DNA of 64,000 nt from Parabacteroides sp. (GTDB lineage: Bacteria; Bacteroidota; Bacteroidia; Bacteroidales; Tannerellaceae): positions 186,001 through 250,000 of the forward strand of contig DXVO01000008.1 in assembly GCA_019417325.1 (NCBI GenBank). The letters run 5' to 3'. This document shows, one piece after another, positions 9,242 to 17,548 of the stretch; position 1 is the first letter of the stretch; each line of letters opens with the position of its first letter. The translations under genes and the position numbers were made by a program. The notes beneath the pieces are model-generated. The model saw only the letters and a program-made list of their open reading frames with translations. It had not been told where the DNA came from and ran no database searches.

Positions 9242-9476
9242 AAGGATAGGCTTTACCGGAGGACCTAAACATGATACGGTTCCGACTTCCAAGCCACCTT
9301 CGTGGAGAAGCTTGATTTGTTTACGATGGAGTTTGGGTGTTCAATAAACGAGGGTGTTCAACTGTATTGAACAAGATGTAAAAATGAACAAATAATTTTA
9401 CCATATCAAAATCGTTCATTATCTTTACAGTGTTCAATACAATTGAACAAAATCTTATAATTGAACAAAAACAACA
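9242..9476 (+). promoter_or_regulatory. Control region of the abiE-like operon
   Basis: Two 19-bp palindromes with identical 7-base arms, TGTTCAACTGTATTGAACA (9355-9373) and TGTTCAATACAATTGAACA (9431-9449), 76 bp apart centre to centre. Extra half-sites occur near 9338 and 9458. A -7-like TATCTTTA lies at 9420-9427, so the second palindrome covers the expected start site. This is a layout for autorepression; S. agalactiae AbiEi is known to repress its promoter through paired inverted repeats. No gene in 9242-9354. Confidence 0.65.
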
Positions 9477-10499
9477 ATGAGACTCATTGAACATGAAATA
9501 CTTAATCAGGCATTGACCGCTTTACAGGGCAAGTTTGATTTTTGCGACAGCATAGCAATATTGGCGAAAGGTGTCGATAGCGGCCCTTTTGATACTGTCG
9601 TCCGCATTATGAATGTCGATTTTTTATGTGAAATCAAAGACAGCATAACAGCTTCTACATTCAATACTATTTTGAAAACCATGCAGGCAAAAGCAGGAAT
9701 GGAATCCAGACCGGTGTTATTGGTCGCACAATACATCAGTCCGGCTTTATTGAACAAATTTGTCGCTCATGGTATTAACGTTCTCGACAGTGTAGGGAAT
9801 TTCCATATCCGTTATATGAGAAAAAACCGTATGATATTTCAACTTTCCAATACCGGAGAGAAAAACATACCAATAAAAGAAAAAAGTTACCCGGTCTTTT
9901 TGGAAACGGGAATCAAGGTTATTTTCTATCTATTGAATGATTTTGAGAACGTAAACAAATCCTATCGGGAAATTCAAGAAGCGACCGGCGTTTCTTTGGG
10001 AAGTATCAAGAATGTCATTAATGAATTGATTTCCTTACATTATGTCCTTGTGACGGAAAAAGGCCGATTCTTGAAAAACCACAAGAAACTGCTGGAACAA
10101 TGGACGATAAGTTATAACCAGTTGTTGAAACCGAAACTGTTGCTCGGACGAATGAGTTTCCGTAATAATGAACATCGGATAAAATGGTTGGCGATGAAAT
10201 TGCCAGAAGGAATGTATTGGGGTGGAGAAAGCGGTGCGCAAATGGTAGACAGCTATCTTGAACCCGGTAGTTTCGACATCTACACAGATATCCCTACCGC
10301 CAATCTGATGAGGACAGGTTTTGTCAGACAAGACGATAACGGCGAAATAGGTATATACCGTAAGTTCTGGAATTGGGATACGGAAAACAAACATGTTTCG
10401 CTTGTACTCATATATGCTGATCTGATGGGAAGTGGCAATGCCCGTTGTTTAGAAATAGCACAAAGACTTTTAGACAATGGACTTAAACATTTCAAGTGA
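9477..10499 (+). CDS. AbiEi-like antitoxin / transcriptional regulator (type IV TA)
   Basis: 340 residues. The N-terminal part (1-130) contains a FLCEIK stretch and a GINVLDSVGNFHI motif typical of the AbiEi_2 type, possibly a degenerate PD-(D/E)XK-like fold. A winged helix-turn-helix follows (about 140-205, REIQEATGVSLGSIKNVINEL), then a C-terminal alpha/beta domain with WGGESGAQMVDSYLEPGSFDIYTDIP. In AbiE systems the first gene encodes the antitoxin, which represses the promoter and counteracts the nucleotidyltransferase without binding it. The paired operators just upstream support this role. It overlaps the next gene by 23 bp, consistent with translational coupling. It shares little with classical lactococcal AbiEi apart from this architecture. 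Confidence 0.75.
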   Translation: MRLIEHEILNQALTALQGKFDFCDSIAILAKGVDSGPFDTVVRIMNVDFLCEIKDSITASTFNTILKTMQAKAGMESRPVLLVAQYISPALLNKFVAHGINVLDSVGNFHIRYMRKNRMIFQLSNTGEKNIPIKEKSYPVFLETGIKVIFYLLNDFENVNKSYREIQEATGVSLGSIKNVINELISLHYVLVTEKGRFLKNHKKLLEQWTISYNQLLKPKLLLGRMSFRNNEHRIKWLAMKLPEGMYWGGESGAQMVDSYLEPGSFDIYTDIPTANLMRTGFVRQDDNGEIGIYRKFWNWDTENKHVSLVLIYADLMGSGNARCLEIAQRLLDNGLKHFK

Positions 10500-11322
10500 A
10501 AAGATCGGTAATCCACTATTGGTGGAATTGCTGAAAAAACTGACCGGTTGTTTCGGCAGCATAGGGCAAACCTTTTTCGTGATCGGCGCAACCGCCCGAG
10601 ATATCATTCTGCAACAGTTGGCAAGCACGTCATCAAGCCGCAAGACCAGAGACTTGGATGTGGCAATAGCTATCCCCGATTGGCGGGCTTTCGACCGTAT
10701 TACCAAAATATTGGTAGCCGAAGGATTCAATAAAGATACACACAAGCACCAACGTTTTTACTATGATGATTACGAGCTGGATGTTGTTCCATACGGTGTT
10801 GTGGCTAAAGAAGACGATTACATATACTGGCCGCCCGAAGAGGTCATCGCCATGTCTGTAAAAGGATTCGATGAAGTGCTAAGCGATGCCATTACCGTTC
10901 ATATAGATGATGATTTCGAGCTTAAAATTGCATCGTTGCACGGTTTGTTCCTGCTGAAATTCAATGCTTGGCAAGACCGCCATTTTAGCACAGACAAGGA
11001 TGCGGAGGATATGTCTTTCATTCTTTCCAATTATTTCATAGCCAATGTAGACCGTAATTTCCATACGGAAGTATATGATTGGGAGCATTTCGACGAATAC
11101 ATTATTGGAGGCTATTGGTTGGCTCATGATTTAACCCTCCTGCTCAACAAAGAGCAGATCATTTACTACCACGATTGTATCATGGAAGAACTGGCACAGG
11201 AAGAAGCCGGACTCTTGATCAATCAGACATTGGAACACAGTATCGGATTGACCTACGAACAAGTCAGGGACACATGGCAAGCTATTGCGGATGTTTTTCA
11301 AAAGGCTATAGAAGATGAATGA
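10477..11322 (+). CDS. AbiEii-like nucleotidyltransferase (putative toxin)
   Basis: 281 residues with the MNT/AbiEii nucleotidyltransferase signature. The GATARD box is at 37-42 (usually GGxARD), the metal-binding pair is DLD at 59-61 after TR, and a third acid lies in LDVVPYG (Asp102). The C-terminal half carries the AbiEii-like LLKFNAWQDRHFSTDKDAEDM segment. Known relatives (AbiEii, MenT) transfer nucleotides, in MenT3 and MenT1 pyrimidines onto tRNA acceptor ends, and arrest growth. All predicted catalytic residues are present, so it should be active. The gene is embedded between the regulator (23 bp overlap) and the phosphatase (8 bp overlap). Confidence 0.8.
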   Translation: MDLNISSEKIGNPLLVELLKKLTGCFGSIGQTFFVIGATARDIILQQLASTSSSRKTRDLDVAIAIPDWRAFDRITKILVAEGFNKDTHKHQRFYYDDYELDVVPYGVVAKEDDYIYWPPEEVIAMSVKGFDEVLSDAITVHIDDDFELKIASLHGLFLLKFNAWQDRHFSTDKDAEDMSFILSNYFIANVDRNFHTEVYDWEHFDEYIIGGYWLAHDLTLLLNKEQIIYYHDCIMEELAQEEAGLLINQTLEHSIGLTYEQVRDTWQAIADVFQKAIEDE

Positions 11323-11965
11323 TATAAAAATCAAGAGTGCCAGTTGCCCCGGACAACACAAGGTCAACGAAGATTTCATGAAGTACGCCACTTTGTCGAG
11401 TGATAAAACGATTGTCGTGCTTGCAGACGGCATGGGCGGACTGTCACATGGGGATCTATCAGCAACCACTGTTGTCCAGACAGTTTTCGATGTCCTGGAG
11501 AAAGGAATTGACCAATACAATATAGAGGACTTGCTCCGTAGGGCTTTAATCGAAGCAGATACACAAATAGAAACCTTGTGCAAGGAACTGAAATGTAAAA
11601 TGGGGGCAGCAGTTACGGCTGTAATTATTGTCGGCGATACTGTTTATTATATATGGCAAGGTAATGTCCGGTTATATCTTGCCGCTGAAGAAGATCGATT
11701 TGAATTGCTTACAAAAGACCATGTATTCGGTTCCGGAAAATACGACAATACTTTTCTAACACGTTGTGTCAACGGCAAAGGATTTCGTGAGCTTCCACCT
11801 ATCGGAACAGCAGTCTTGAATAAACAGGTAACGCTTTATTTATGTACGGACGGGTTTTATCAATCAGTTGCAGAATCTGAGATAAACGGATTCGATTTAG
11901 ATGTTATACATAAGCTGTCCGGTATTAACGATGATTATTCTTTGATTGAGATAAAGTTGGGGTAA
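11315..11965 (+). CDS. PP2C-family protein phosphatase, third gene of abiE-like operon
   Basis: 216 residues forming a minimal stand-alone PP2C (PPM) domain with no membrane segment or sensor. The metal-binding residues are intact: NED (18-20), ADGMGG (37-42), TDG (178-180) and NDDY (205-208). The strand WQGNVRLYL corresponds to the usual GDSR-type strand, but Gly-Asp-Ser is replaced by Gln-Gly-Asn. These enzymes remove phosphate from Ser/Thr with Mn/Mg. The start ATG lies within the last codons of the nucleotidyltransferase (8 bp overlap), so the two are probably made together. No kinase is nearby. One inference is that it removes phosphate from the toxin or reverses a phosphoryl modification; an independent defence effector is the alternative. 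Confidence 0.8.
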   Translation: MNDIKIKSASCPGQHKVNEDFMKYATLSSDKTIVVLADGMGGLSHGDLSATTVVQTVFDVLEKGIDQYNIEDLLRRALIEADTQIETLCKELKCKMGAAVTAVIIVGDTVYYIWQGNVRLYLAAEEDRFELLTKDHVFGSGKYDNTFLTRCVNGKGFRELPPIGTAVLNKQVTLYLCTDGFYQSVAESEINGFDLDVIHKLSGINDDYSLIEIKLG

Positions 11966-11988
11966 AATTGCAATAAAAATACGTATCT

Positions 11989-12087
11989 CATCAAAAGTTA
12001 TTTATCAATACGGCAGAGACGGTTCCCGGCAAACCGTCCGCACCCAAAGACTTTACTTTGCAAGATTACATCCGGAATAACAGATAA
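11989..12087 (+). repeat. Right copy of 99-bp direct repeat (orphan esterase 3' end)
   Basis: Repeats the last 33 codons of the esterase gene in frame to a TAA stop, ending DYIRNNR instead of DYIRNNM. It has no start codon or upstream coding part. It is probably the original 3' end, displaced when the cassette entered, or the remnant of a tandem second esterase gene. Confidence 0.8.
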
Positions 12088-12103
12088 AAAACATTGTAAT
12101 AAA

Positions 12104-12203
12104 TACCTGCACAGATCGTCTTTATTACCTGCGCAGTTCTTTGTTACTACCCGGAACATAGCAGCAACTATGTGCCGGGTAATGGCGACAATCTGCGCAG
12201 GTA
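12104..12203. repeat. Nested inverted repeat (cruciform-like)
   Basis: Outer 11-base arms TACCTGCGCAG (12126-12136) and CTGCGCAGGTA (12193-12203) enclose inner 14-base arms (12148-12161 and 12168-12181, one mismatch) with a 6-base loop. An additional direct copy of the outer arm, TACCTGCACAG, begins at 12104. There is no T-run, so it is not a standard terminator. It lies immediately downstream of the displaced esterase end. Confidence 0.7.
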
Positions 12204-12226
12204 GATGGAATCTATAAACACAAAAA

Positions 12227-12268
12227 ATCGCCACTGCCCGGAACGACCCCGGATAGCGGCGACTTTTT
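12227..12268 (-). terminator. Terminator of the rseP operon
   Basis: Minus-strand stem AGTCGCCGCTATCCGGGG paired with CCGGGCAGTGGCGAT (one internal mismatch), followed by TTTTTTG. It lies about 25 bp after the rseP stop. A T-run on the other strand could make it bidirectional. Confidence 0.8.
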
Positions 12269-12289
12269 ATATCATTTATATCTTATTCT

Positions 12290-13618
12290 TTACTTGAAGA
12301 AATACCTGAACAGGTCATTTCCATTCGCATAAATCAGCAGGGAGAACAGCAAAAGCATACCCACAACCTGAGCATATTCGAGGAATTTATCACTCGGCTT
12401 GCGACGCGCCACCACTTCATAAATCAGGAACATCACATGCCCGCCGTCCAATGCCGGTATAGGCAGAATATTCATAAAGGCAAGAATAATGGAAAGGAAT
12501 GCAGTCTGTTTCCAGAAAGTCCGCCAATCCCATTCCGAAGGGAACAGGTTGCCGATTGTACCGAAACCGCCCAGACTGGAAGCCCCTTCCTTGGTAAAGA
12601 CATATTTCATGTCGCTTACATAACCTTTCAATGTGTTCACTCCTAAGGTTACACCGGCAGGAAATGATTCGAAGAAACCATAATTCCGAGTTACGGTCGG
12701 ATACAAATCCGTCGGCAACATCACCATTACTCCCATCTTTCCGGCTGTATCCGTATGCAAAGTCAACGATTTCAACAAACCGTCGCGATAAAAGCCTACT
12801 GTTATATCCGCATCCTTGTTCTGCTCAAGCTGTTTGGATACATCTTCAAACAAAGGGGTGGAAATACCGTTTATAGAAACGATACTGTCTTTAGGCAATA
12901 ACCCGGCTACTGCCGCAGGACGGCTGTTGCTTTCCAGTTCGCGTATAACCATCGGGAAACGGAAGGGGTCGGCAAACCCTTTCTTGTCGCGCATCACACG
13001 TTGCATCATATCTTCCGGTATTGCAATTTCAGCTTCTATCCCATCGCGTAGTACGGTTACCGTTTTTGCATTTACCACCTGGCGGAAACTTGCTTCCCCG
13101 AAGCGTTCCAACTCCACACCATCCGCTTTCAACAATATATCGCCATCCCGGAAACCTACATTCTGGAATGTTTCGCTGTAATTCATACCCGCCTTCATAT
13201 TCTTCAAAGGCAGATAGGTATCTCCCCAGGTAAACAATATCATGGAATAGATGAACAGAGCCAGCAGGAAGTTGAACAAGACCCCGCCAATCATAATCAT
13301 CAAACGCTGCCCGGCAGGCTTGGAACGAAACTCGTAAGGTTTGGGTGGCTGTGCCAACTGCTCCTTATCCATGCTTTCGTCAATCATACCGGATATCTTG
13401 CAATATCCGCCTAAAGGCAACCAGCCTATACCATATTCCGTATCACTGTTTTTAGGCTTGAACTTAAATAATGAGAACCACGGGTCAAAGAAAAGGTAAA
13501 ACTTCTCCACCCGTACCTTAAATATACGAGCAAAGAGAAAGTGCCCGAACTCATGGACAAGCACCAGTATCGACAAGCTCAGAATGAGCTGTAGCGCTTT
13601 AATCAAAAATGTTTCCAT
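12290..13618 (-). CDS. rseP: Site-2 intramembrane metalloprotease RseP
   Basis: 442 residues, family length. The zinc motif HEFGH is at 22-26 in the first membrane helix, there are two PDZ-like regions in the periplasmic part (about 130-330), and the third ligand lies in NILPIPALDGGH near residue 400. It cleaves membrane-embedded substrates such as anti-sigma factors and signal-peptide remnants in the inner membrane. It is last in the operon DUF4290-murA-rimM-M23-dxr-rseP and ends at a good terminator. Confidence 0.95.
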   Translation of the reverse strand: METFLIKALQLILSLSILVLVHEFGHFLFARIFKVRVEKFYLFFDPWFSLFKFKPKNSDTEYGIGWLPLGGYCKISGMIDESMDKEQLAQPPKPYEFRSKPAGQRLMIMIGGVLFNFLLALFIYSMILFTWGDTYLPLKNMKAGMNYSETFQNVGFRDGDILLKADGVELERFGEASFRQVVNAKTVTVLRDGIEAEIAIPEDMMQRVMRDKKGFADPFRFPMVIRELESNSRPAAVAGLLPKDSIVSINGISTPLFEDVSKQLEQNKDADITVGFYRDGLLKSLTLHTDTAGKMGVMVMLPTDLYPTVTRNYGFFESFPAGVTLGVNTLKGYVSDMKYVFTKEGASSLGGFGTIGNLFPSEWDWRTFWKQTAFLSIILAFMNILPIPALDGGHVMFLIYEVVARRKPSDKFLEYAQVVGMLLLFSLLIYANGNDLFRYFFK

Positions 13619-13663
13619 TTAGTATCTACTGTCTATTTATTTCTATTTAAAACTCAACTACTC

Positions 13664-14815
13664 TCAACTCAACAAACTTTCCGCAATCCTCCGTGCTTCC
13701 GCATCTGTAGCCACATAATCTTCATAAGACGGAACCGTTATAAAGGACGCTTTTTCCATTGTTTTCTCTATAATTTCACTCATTTGCAGAAAACCCACCC
13801 GGTCTTGCAGGAAGGCTGCCACCACTACTTCGTTGGCTGCATTCAGGATACAAGGCATGTTTCCTCCTTTTCGAATGGCATCAAAAGCAAATGCCAAGTT
13901 ACGGAAACGCTTCATATCCGGTTCTTCGAACGTAAAGGTGGCATATTGATTGAAATCCAGGCGGGGCGCTTTGCTCTTCAACCGTTTCGGATAAGAGAAC
14001 GCATAACTGATAGGCAATTTCATGTCCGGTATGCCCAGTTGCGCAATCACAGCGCCATCCTCGAACTGTACCATCGAGTGGATTACCGACTGGGGATGCA
14101 CAACCACCTGTATTTGTTCGGGAGTTACACCGAACAACCATTTCGCTTCAATCATTTCAAAACCTTTGTTCATCATCGAAGCGGAATCGATCGTTATTTT
14201 GGCTCCCATTTGCCAGTTCGGGTGTTTTAATGCCTGTGCTTTTGTTACCGTAGCAAGCTCTTCCAGCGACTTTGTCCGGAAAGGACCGCCGGAGGCCGTC
14301 AGCAAGATCTTCTCCACTTCGTTCTCCCATTCTCCGGCTAAACACTGGAAAATGGCAGAATGTTCAGAATCGACCGGCAGGATGGGTACTTTGTGTTCGG
14401 CAGACAAAGCGGTTATCAACTCACCGGCAACAACCAAAGTTTCTTTATTTGCCAAAGCGATAGCTTTGCCGGCTTTAATCGCACTGATGGTCGGCTTCAG
14501 ACCGGCATAGCCCACCATAGCCGTCAGTACCATATCAATCGGCTCCGACTGGACCACCTGGGCAATAGCCTCCGAACCCGCCCAAACTTTTATAGGAAGG
14601 TCTTCCAGCGCTTCTTTCAGCTCCGGATATTTCTGTTCATTCGCTATCACAACCACTTCAGGCATGTATTTACGTGCCTGGTTAATCAGCAAATCCACCT
14701 GATTGTTTGCAGTCAGGGCATACACATCAAAAAGGTCCGGATGTTCGCTGACAACTTCCAGAGCCTGTGTACCAATAGAGCCTGTAGAGCCTAATATGGC
14801 TAAATTTCTTTTCAT
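13664..14815 (-). CDS. dxr: 1-deoxy-D-xylulose 5-phosphate reductoisomerase
   Basis: 383 residues. It converts DXP to methylerythritol phosphate with NADPH, the committed step of the non-mevalonate isoprenoid pathway. The N-terminal NADPH fold has GSTGSIGTQALE at 8-19. LANKETLVVAGEL, the metal and substrate residues in PVDSEHSAIFQ, and the flexible-loop and SASMMNKGFEMIEA segments are all present. The gap to the M23 gene upstream is 6 bp. Confidence 0.98.
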   Translation of the reverse strand: MKRNLAILGSTGSIGTQALEVVSEHPDLFDVYALTANNQVDLLINQARKYMPEVVVIANEQKYPELKEALEDLPIKVWAGSEAIAQVVQSEPIDMVLTAMVGYAGLKPTISAIKAGKAIALANKETLVVAGELITALSAEHKVPILPVDSEHSAIFQCLAGEWENEVEKILLTASGGPFRTKSLEELATVTKAQALKHPNWQMGAKITIDSASMMNKGFEMIEAKWLFGVTPEQIQVVVHPQSVIHSMVQFEDGAVIAQLGIPDMKLPISYAFSYPKRLKSKAPRLDFNQYATFTFEEPDMKRFRNLAFAFDAIRKGGNMPCILNAANEVVVAAFLQDRVGFLQMSEIIEKTMEKASFITVPSYEDYVATDAEARRIAESLLS

Positions 14816-14821
14816 GGATGA

Positions 14822-15694
14822 TTAAAAAGCTATATAGTCTTCGGGATTAACCGGATTACCTTTATACCACAATTCAAAATGCAAATGCGGCCCGGTCGAT
14901 AATTTCCCTGTATTGCCTATCAGAGCAACCGCTTCACCTGCCACAACACGATCCCCGATTTCTTTCAGCAATAATTCGTTATGTTTATAGATAGACAGGA
15001 ATCCGTTTTTATGCTGTATCTGTATCACATTCCCGAAATTCGGATCGAACCCGGCGAAGGTTACCGTTCCGTCCAATGTAGCCAGCACACTTTCTTTCGG
15101 AGCTGCAGTCACATCCACGCCGTAGTGGCGCAATTCAGGTTCGTAATGAGAAGATACAACCCCATTTACCGGTTTATAGAAGAACACGCCTTCGGCTGGT
15201 ACCTGGTGAGGGTCTAAAACCGTCAGGTTATATTTTTCTGCCTCTGCATAGTCTTTTACAAACTGTTCTTCTTCCTTCGAACGGGGAATATTATAATCCG
15301 GTTTCGTACGGGCCAACGAGTCTATCTCACGGATAGAATCGATCGGCATAGTCCCGGATAAAATACCGGAAACATTATTCAAATAAAGAGAGTGAATCTG
15401 CAACATTCTTTCCAGCGAGTCCGCTCTCAACGCATTCTGCACGATTTCCTTACGGATTTCCACATCCAGATAGCCCGGCAAATAATTTCGTATCGGAGTC
15501 TTTATAATGATGAATGCAGTAAAGGCTATCAACAGAAAAGCGAACAAAGCCAATGTTGCAAATGCGGAAAGTTGTGACAAGCGGAACGACCAAACTTCCT
15601 CCAAGGTCCCTTCGTTGAAAAAAGAGAGTTTATATTTGAACCGTATCCGGTGCCAAAATGATTTCTTATTTAATTTTCGTTGCTTCCGTGCCAT
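14822..15694 (-). CDS. M23-family metallopeptidase (LytM-like), membrane anchored
   Basis: 290 residues: a basic N-terminus, one membrane helix (about 42-65), a short helical linker, and a C-terminal M23 domain (about 170-290). The zinc ligands are complete: His-Asp in HYGVDVTA and HLHFELW near residue 270. Such enzymes, or their regulators, cut cross-bridges in peptidoglycan on the outer face of the inner membrane. Since the ligands are intact it is probably catalytic, not an EnvC-like activator. Its place between rimM and dxr is the usual Bacteroidetes arrangement. Confidence 0.9.
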   Translation of the reverse strand: MARKQRKLNKKSFWHRIRFKYKLSFFNEGTLEEVWSFRLSQLSAFATLALFAFLLIAFTAFIIIKTPIRNYLPGYLDVEIRKEIVQNALRADSLERMLQIHSLYLNNVSGILSGTMPIDSIREIDSLARTKPDYNIPRSKEEEQFVKDYAEAEKYNLTVLDPHQVPAEGVFFYKPVNGVVSSHYEPELRHYGVDVTAAPKESVLATLDGTVTFAGFDPNFGNVIQIQHKNGFLSIYKHNELLLKEIGDRVVAGEAVALIGNTGKLSTGPHLHFELWYKGNPVNPEDYIAF

Positions 15695-15712
15695 GTATAT
15701 TAGTAGTCAGTT

Positions 15713-16231
15713 TCATAAATCAAGCAAACCTTCCGGAACGGAAACAGTCAGCGTCTTGTTTTCATGATCCGCAGATAGAATCAATTCCTCAGCCGCCGGC
15801 AACAAGATTTCTTTTCCTTTATGATCTATCTGAAGAAGAACGTTTATTGTCGATTCGTCGACATCCGTAATCGGTCCTAATTCACCAAGAGCCTCATCGA
15901 CAATCTGATATCCGATAAATGAATCCCAAGTAATATCGCCAATCAAGTCATCCTCCATCTTATCCAACGGATAAAAAACCTCACGATTGGAAAACTCCCT
16001 TGCAGCTTGCTCATCATCCACATTTTTCAATTTCAAAAGAATCACATTATCTGTCTTATACCGGTAATCTTCCACAAAGAAAGGAACCAGAATACCATCC
16101 ATATCGCAAACAATATAGAGGTCCTCCGAATCATCAAACACATCACTGCTTGTCATTAATCCGATTTCCCCCTTTATGCCGTGAGGCTTAGTAAACAGCC
16201 CTATCTTAAAAACATCCTCCTTCTTTATCAT
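15713..16231 (-). CDS. rimM: 16S rRNA processing protein RimM
   Basis: 172 residues. The N-terminal RimM barrel (IGLFTKPHGIKGEIGL at 12-27) is followed by a PRC-type barrel (about 95-170). It helps mature the 30S subunit head together with uS19. In Bacteroidetes it sits here in the murA operon instead of next to trmD. The gap to murA is 12 bp. Confidence 0.95.
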   Translation of the reverse strand: MIKKEDVFKIGLFTKPHGIKGEIGLMTSSDVFDDSEDLYIVCDMDGILVPFFVEDYRYKTDNVILLKLKNVDDEQAAREFSNREVFYPLDKMEDDLIGDITWDSFIGYQIVDEALGELGPITDVDESTINVLLQIDHKGKEILLPAAEELILSADHENKTLTVSVPEGLLDL

Positions 16232-16243
16232 CGCAAAAGATTT

Positions 16244-17548
16244 TTATAAACGGGTAATGCGTGCCCCGATAGCATTCAAGCGCCTGTCTATATCCTGATA
16301 TCCACGGTCTATCTGGTCGATATTATGAATACGGCTGGTACCTTCGGCACTCATTGCCGCAATCAACAAGGCAATTCCCGCACGGATATCCGGCGATACC
16401 ATATTGGAACCACGCAACTTGAACCGGTTTCCCAATCCTATTACCGTAGCGCGGTGCGGGTCACACAGGATAATCTGGGCTCCCATATCTATCAGCTTGT
16501 CCACAAAGAACAAGCGGCTTTCGAACATTTTCTGGTGAATCAGTACGCTTCCGACAGCCTGGGTTGCCACAACCAAAAAGACACTCAGCAAGTCCGGAGT
16601 CAATCCCGGCCAAGGGGCATCTGCTATAGTCATGATAGAACCATCGATAAACGTATCTATCTGGTAAGAATCATGGGAAGGTACATAAATATCGTCCCCT
16701 TGTTGTTCAACGGTTATGCCGAGGCGACGGAACGATTCCGGTATAATCCCCAGCTTTTCATAACCTGTATTCTTTATCAGGATGTCGGACCCGGTCATGG
16801 CTGCCATACCGATAAAACTGCCGACTTCAATCATATCCGGCAGAATCGTATGTGTTGTCCCTCCGAGTGCCTCAACACCTTCTATTGTCAATAAATTGGA
16901 ACCTACCCCGGAAATACGAGCACCCATCTGGTTCAGCATAGATGATAATTGCTGTAGGTAAGGTTCGCATGCGGCATTGTAAATCGTAGTTTTACCTTCT
17001 GCCAACACGGCAGCCATCAGGATATTGGCTGTACCGGTTACCGAAGCCTCGTCCAACAACATATAAGTGCCTTTCAGCTTCTTGGCTTCCACTTCATAAA
17101 CCTGGCGTTCCGGGTTATAACCGAAACATGCGCCTAACTTCTGTATACCTACAAAATGAGTATCCAAACGGCGTCGACCGATCTTATCGCCACCCGGTTT
17201 AGGAATCAGAGCCTTGCCAAAGCGTGCCACAAGCGGTCCTACAATCATCACGGAACCACGGAGACTGGCACTTTTACGCAAAAACTCATCCGTCTGCAAG
17301 TAATTCAAGTCTATGGAATCCGCCTGAAACGTGTAGGTACCGGTAGCCGGATGGTCTACTTTCACCTGCATATCGCGCAAAAGCTGTATCAGGTTGTTTA
17401 CATCCAGAATATCCGGTATATTGTGTATCGTTACCTTTTCTGCGGTAAGCAAGGTTGCACAAATCACCTGTAGAGCTTCGTTTTTGGCGCCCTGCGGAAT
17501 GATTTCCCCGGATAATTTATAGCCTCCCTCTATGACAAACGAACTCAT
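16244..17548 (-). CDS. murA: UDP-N-acetylglucosamine 1-carboxyvinyltransferase with Asp in place of catalytic Cys
   Basis: 434 residues in the EPSP-synthase-like inside-out barrel fold. It transfers enolpyruvate from PEP to UDP-GlcNAc, the first committed step of peptidoglycan synthesis. The N-terminal QGAKNEAL and the loop are recognisable, but the usual PGGCxIG reads PGGDKIG, with Asp121 at the position of the E. coli Cys115. That replacement keeps activity in Chlamydia and mycobacteria but removes the fosfomycin target thiol. The gene overlaps the upstream DUF4290 gene by 4 bp (ATGA). Confidence 0.96.
   Translation of the reverse strand: MSSFVIEGGYKLSGEIIPQGAKNEALQVICATLLTAEKVTIHNIPDILDVNNLIQLLRDMQVKVDHPATGTYTFQADSIDLNYLQTDEFLRKSASLRGSVMIVGPLVARFGKALIPKPGGDKIGRRRLDTHFVGIQKLGACFGYNPERQVYEVEAKKLKGTYMLLDEASVTGTANILMAAVLAEGKTTIYNAACEPYLQQLSSMLNQMGARISGVGSNLLTIEGVEALGGTTHTILPDMIEVGSFIGMAAMTGSDILIKNTGYEKLGIIPESFRRLGITVEQQGDDIYVPSHDSYQIDTFIDGSIMTIADAPWPGLTPDLLSVFLVVATQAVGSVLIHQKMFESRLFFVDKLIDMGAQIILCDPHRATVIGLGNRFKLRGSNMVSPDIRAGIALLIAAMSAEGTSRIHNIDQIDRGYQDIDRRLNAIGARITRL

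Noticed and set aside
12104..12203. Integron attC site
   Set aside because: The nested arms recall attC architecture, but I see no GTTRRRY-type core sites and no integrase in the window.
11998..12234. Minus-strand open frame across the right repeat copy
   Set aside because: It is antisense to the duplicated esterase end and runs through the nested inverted repeat; no family features.
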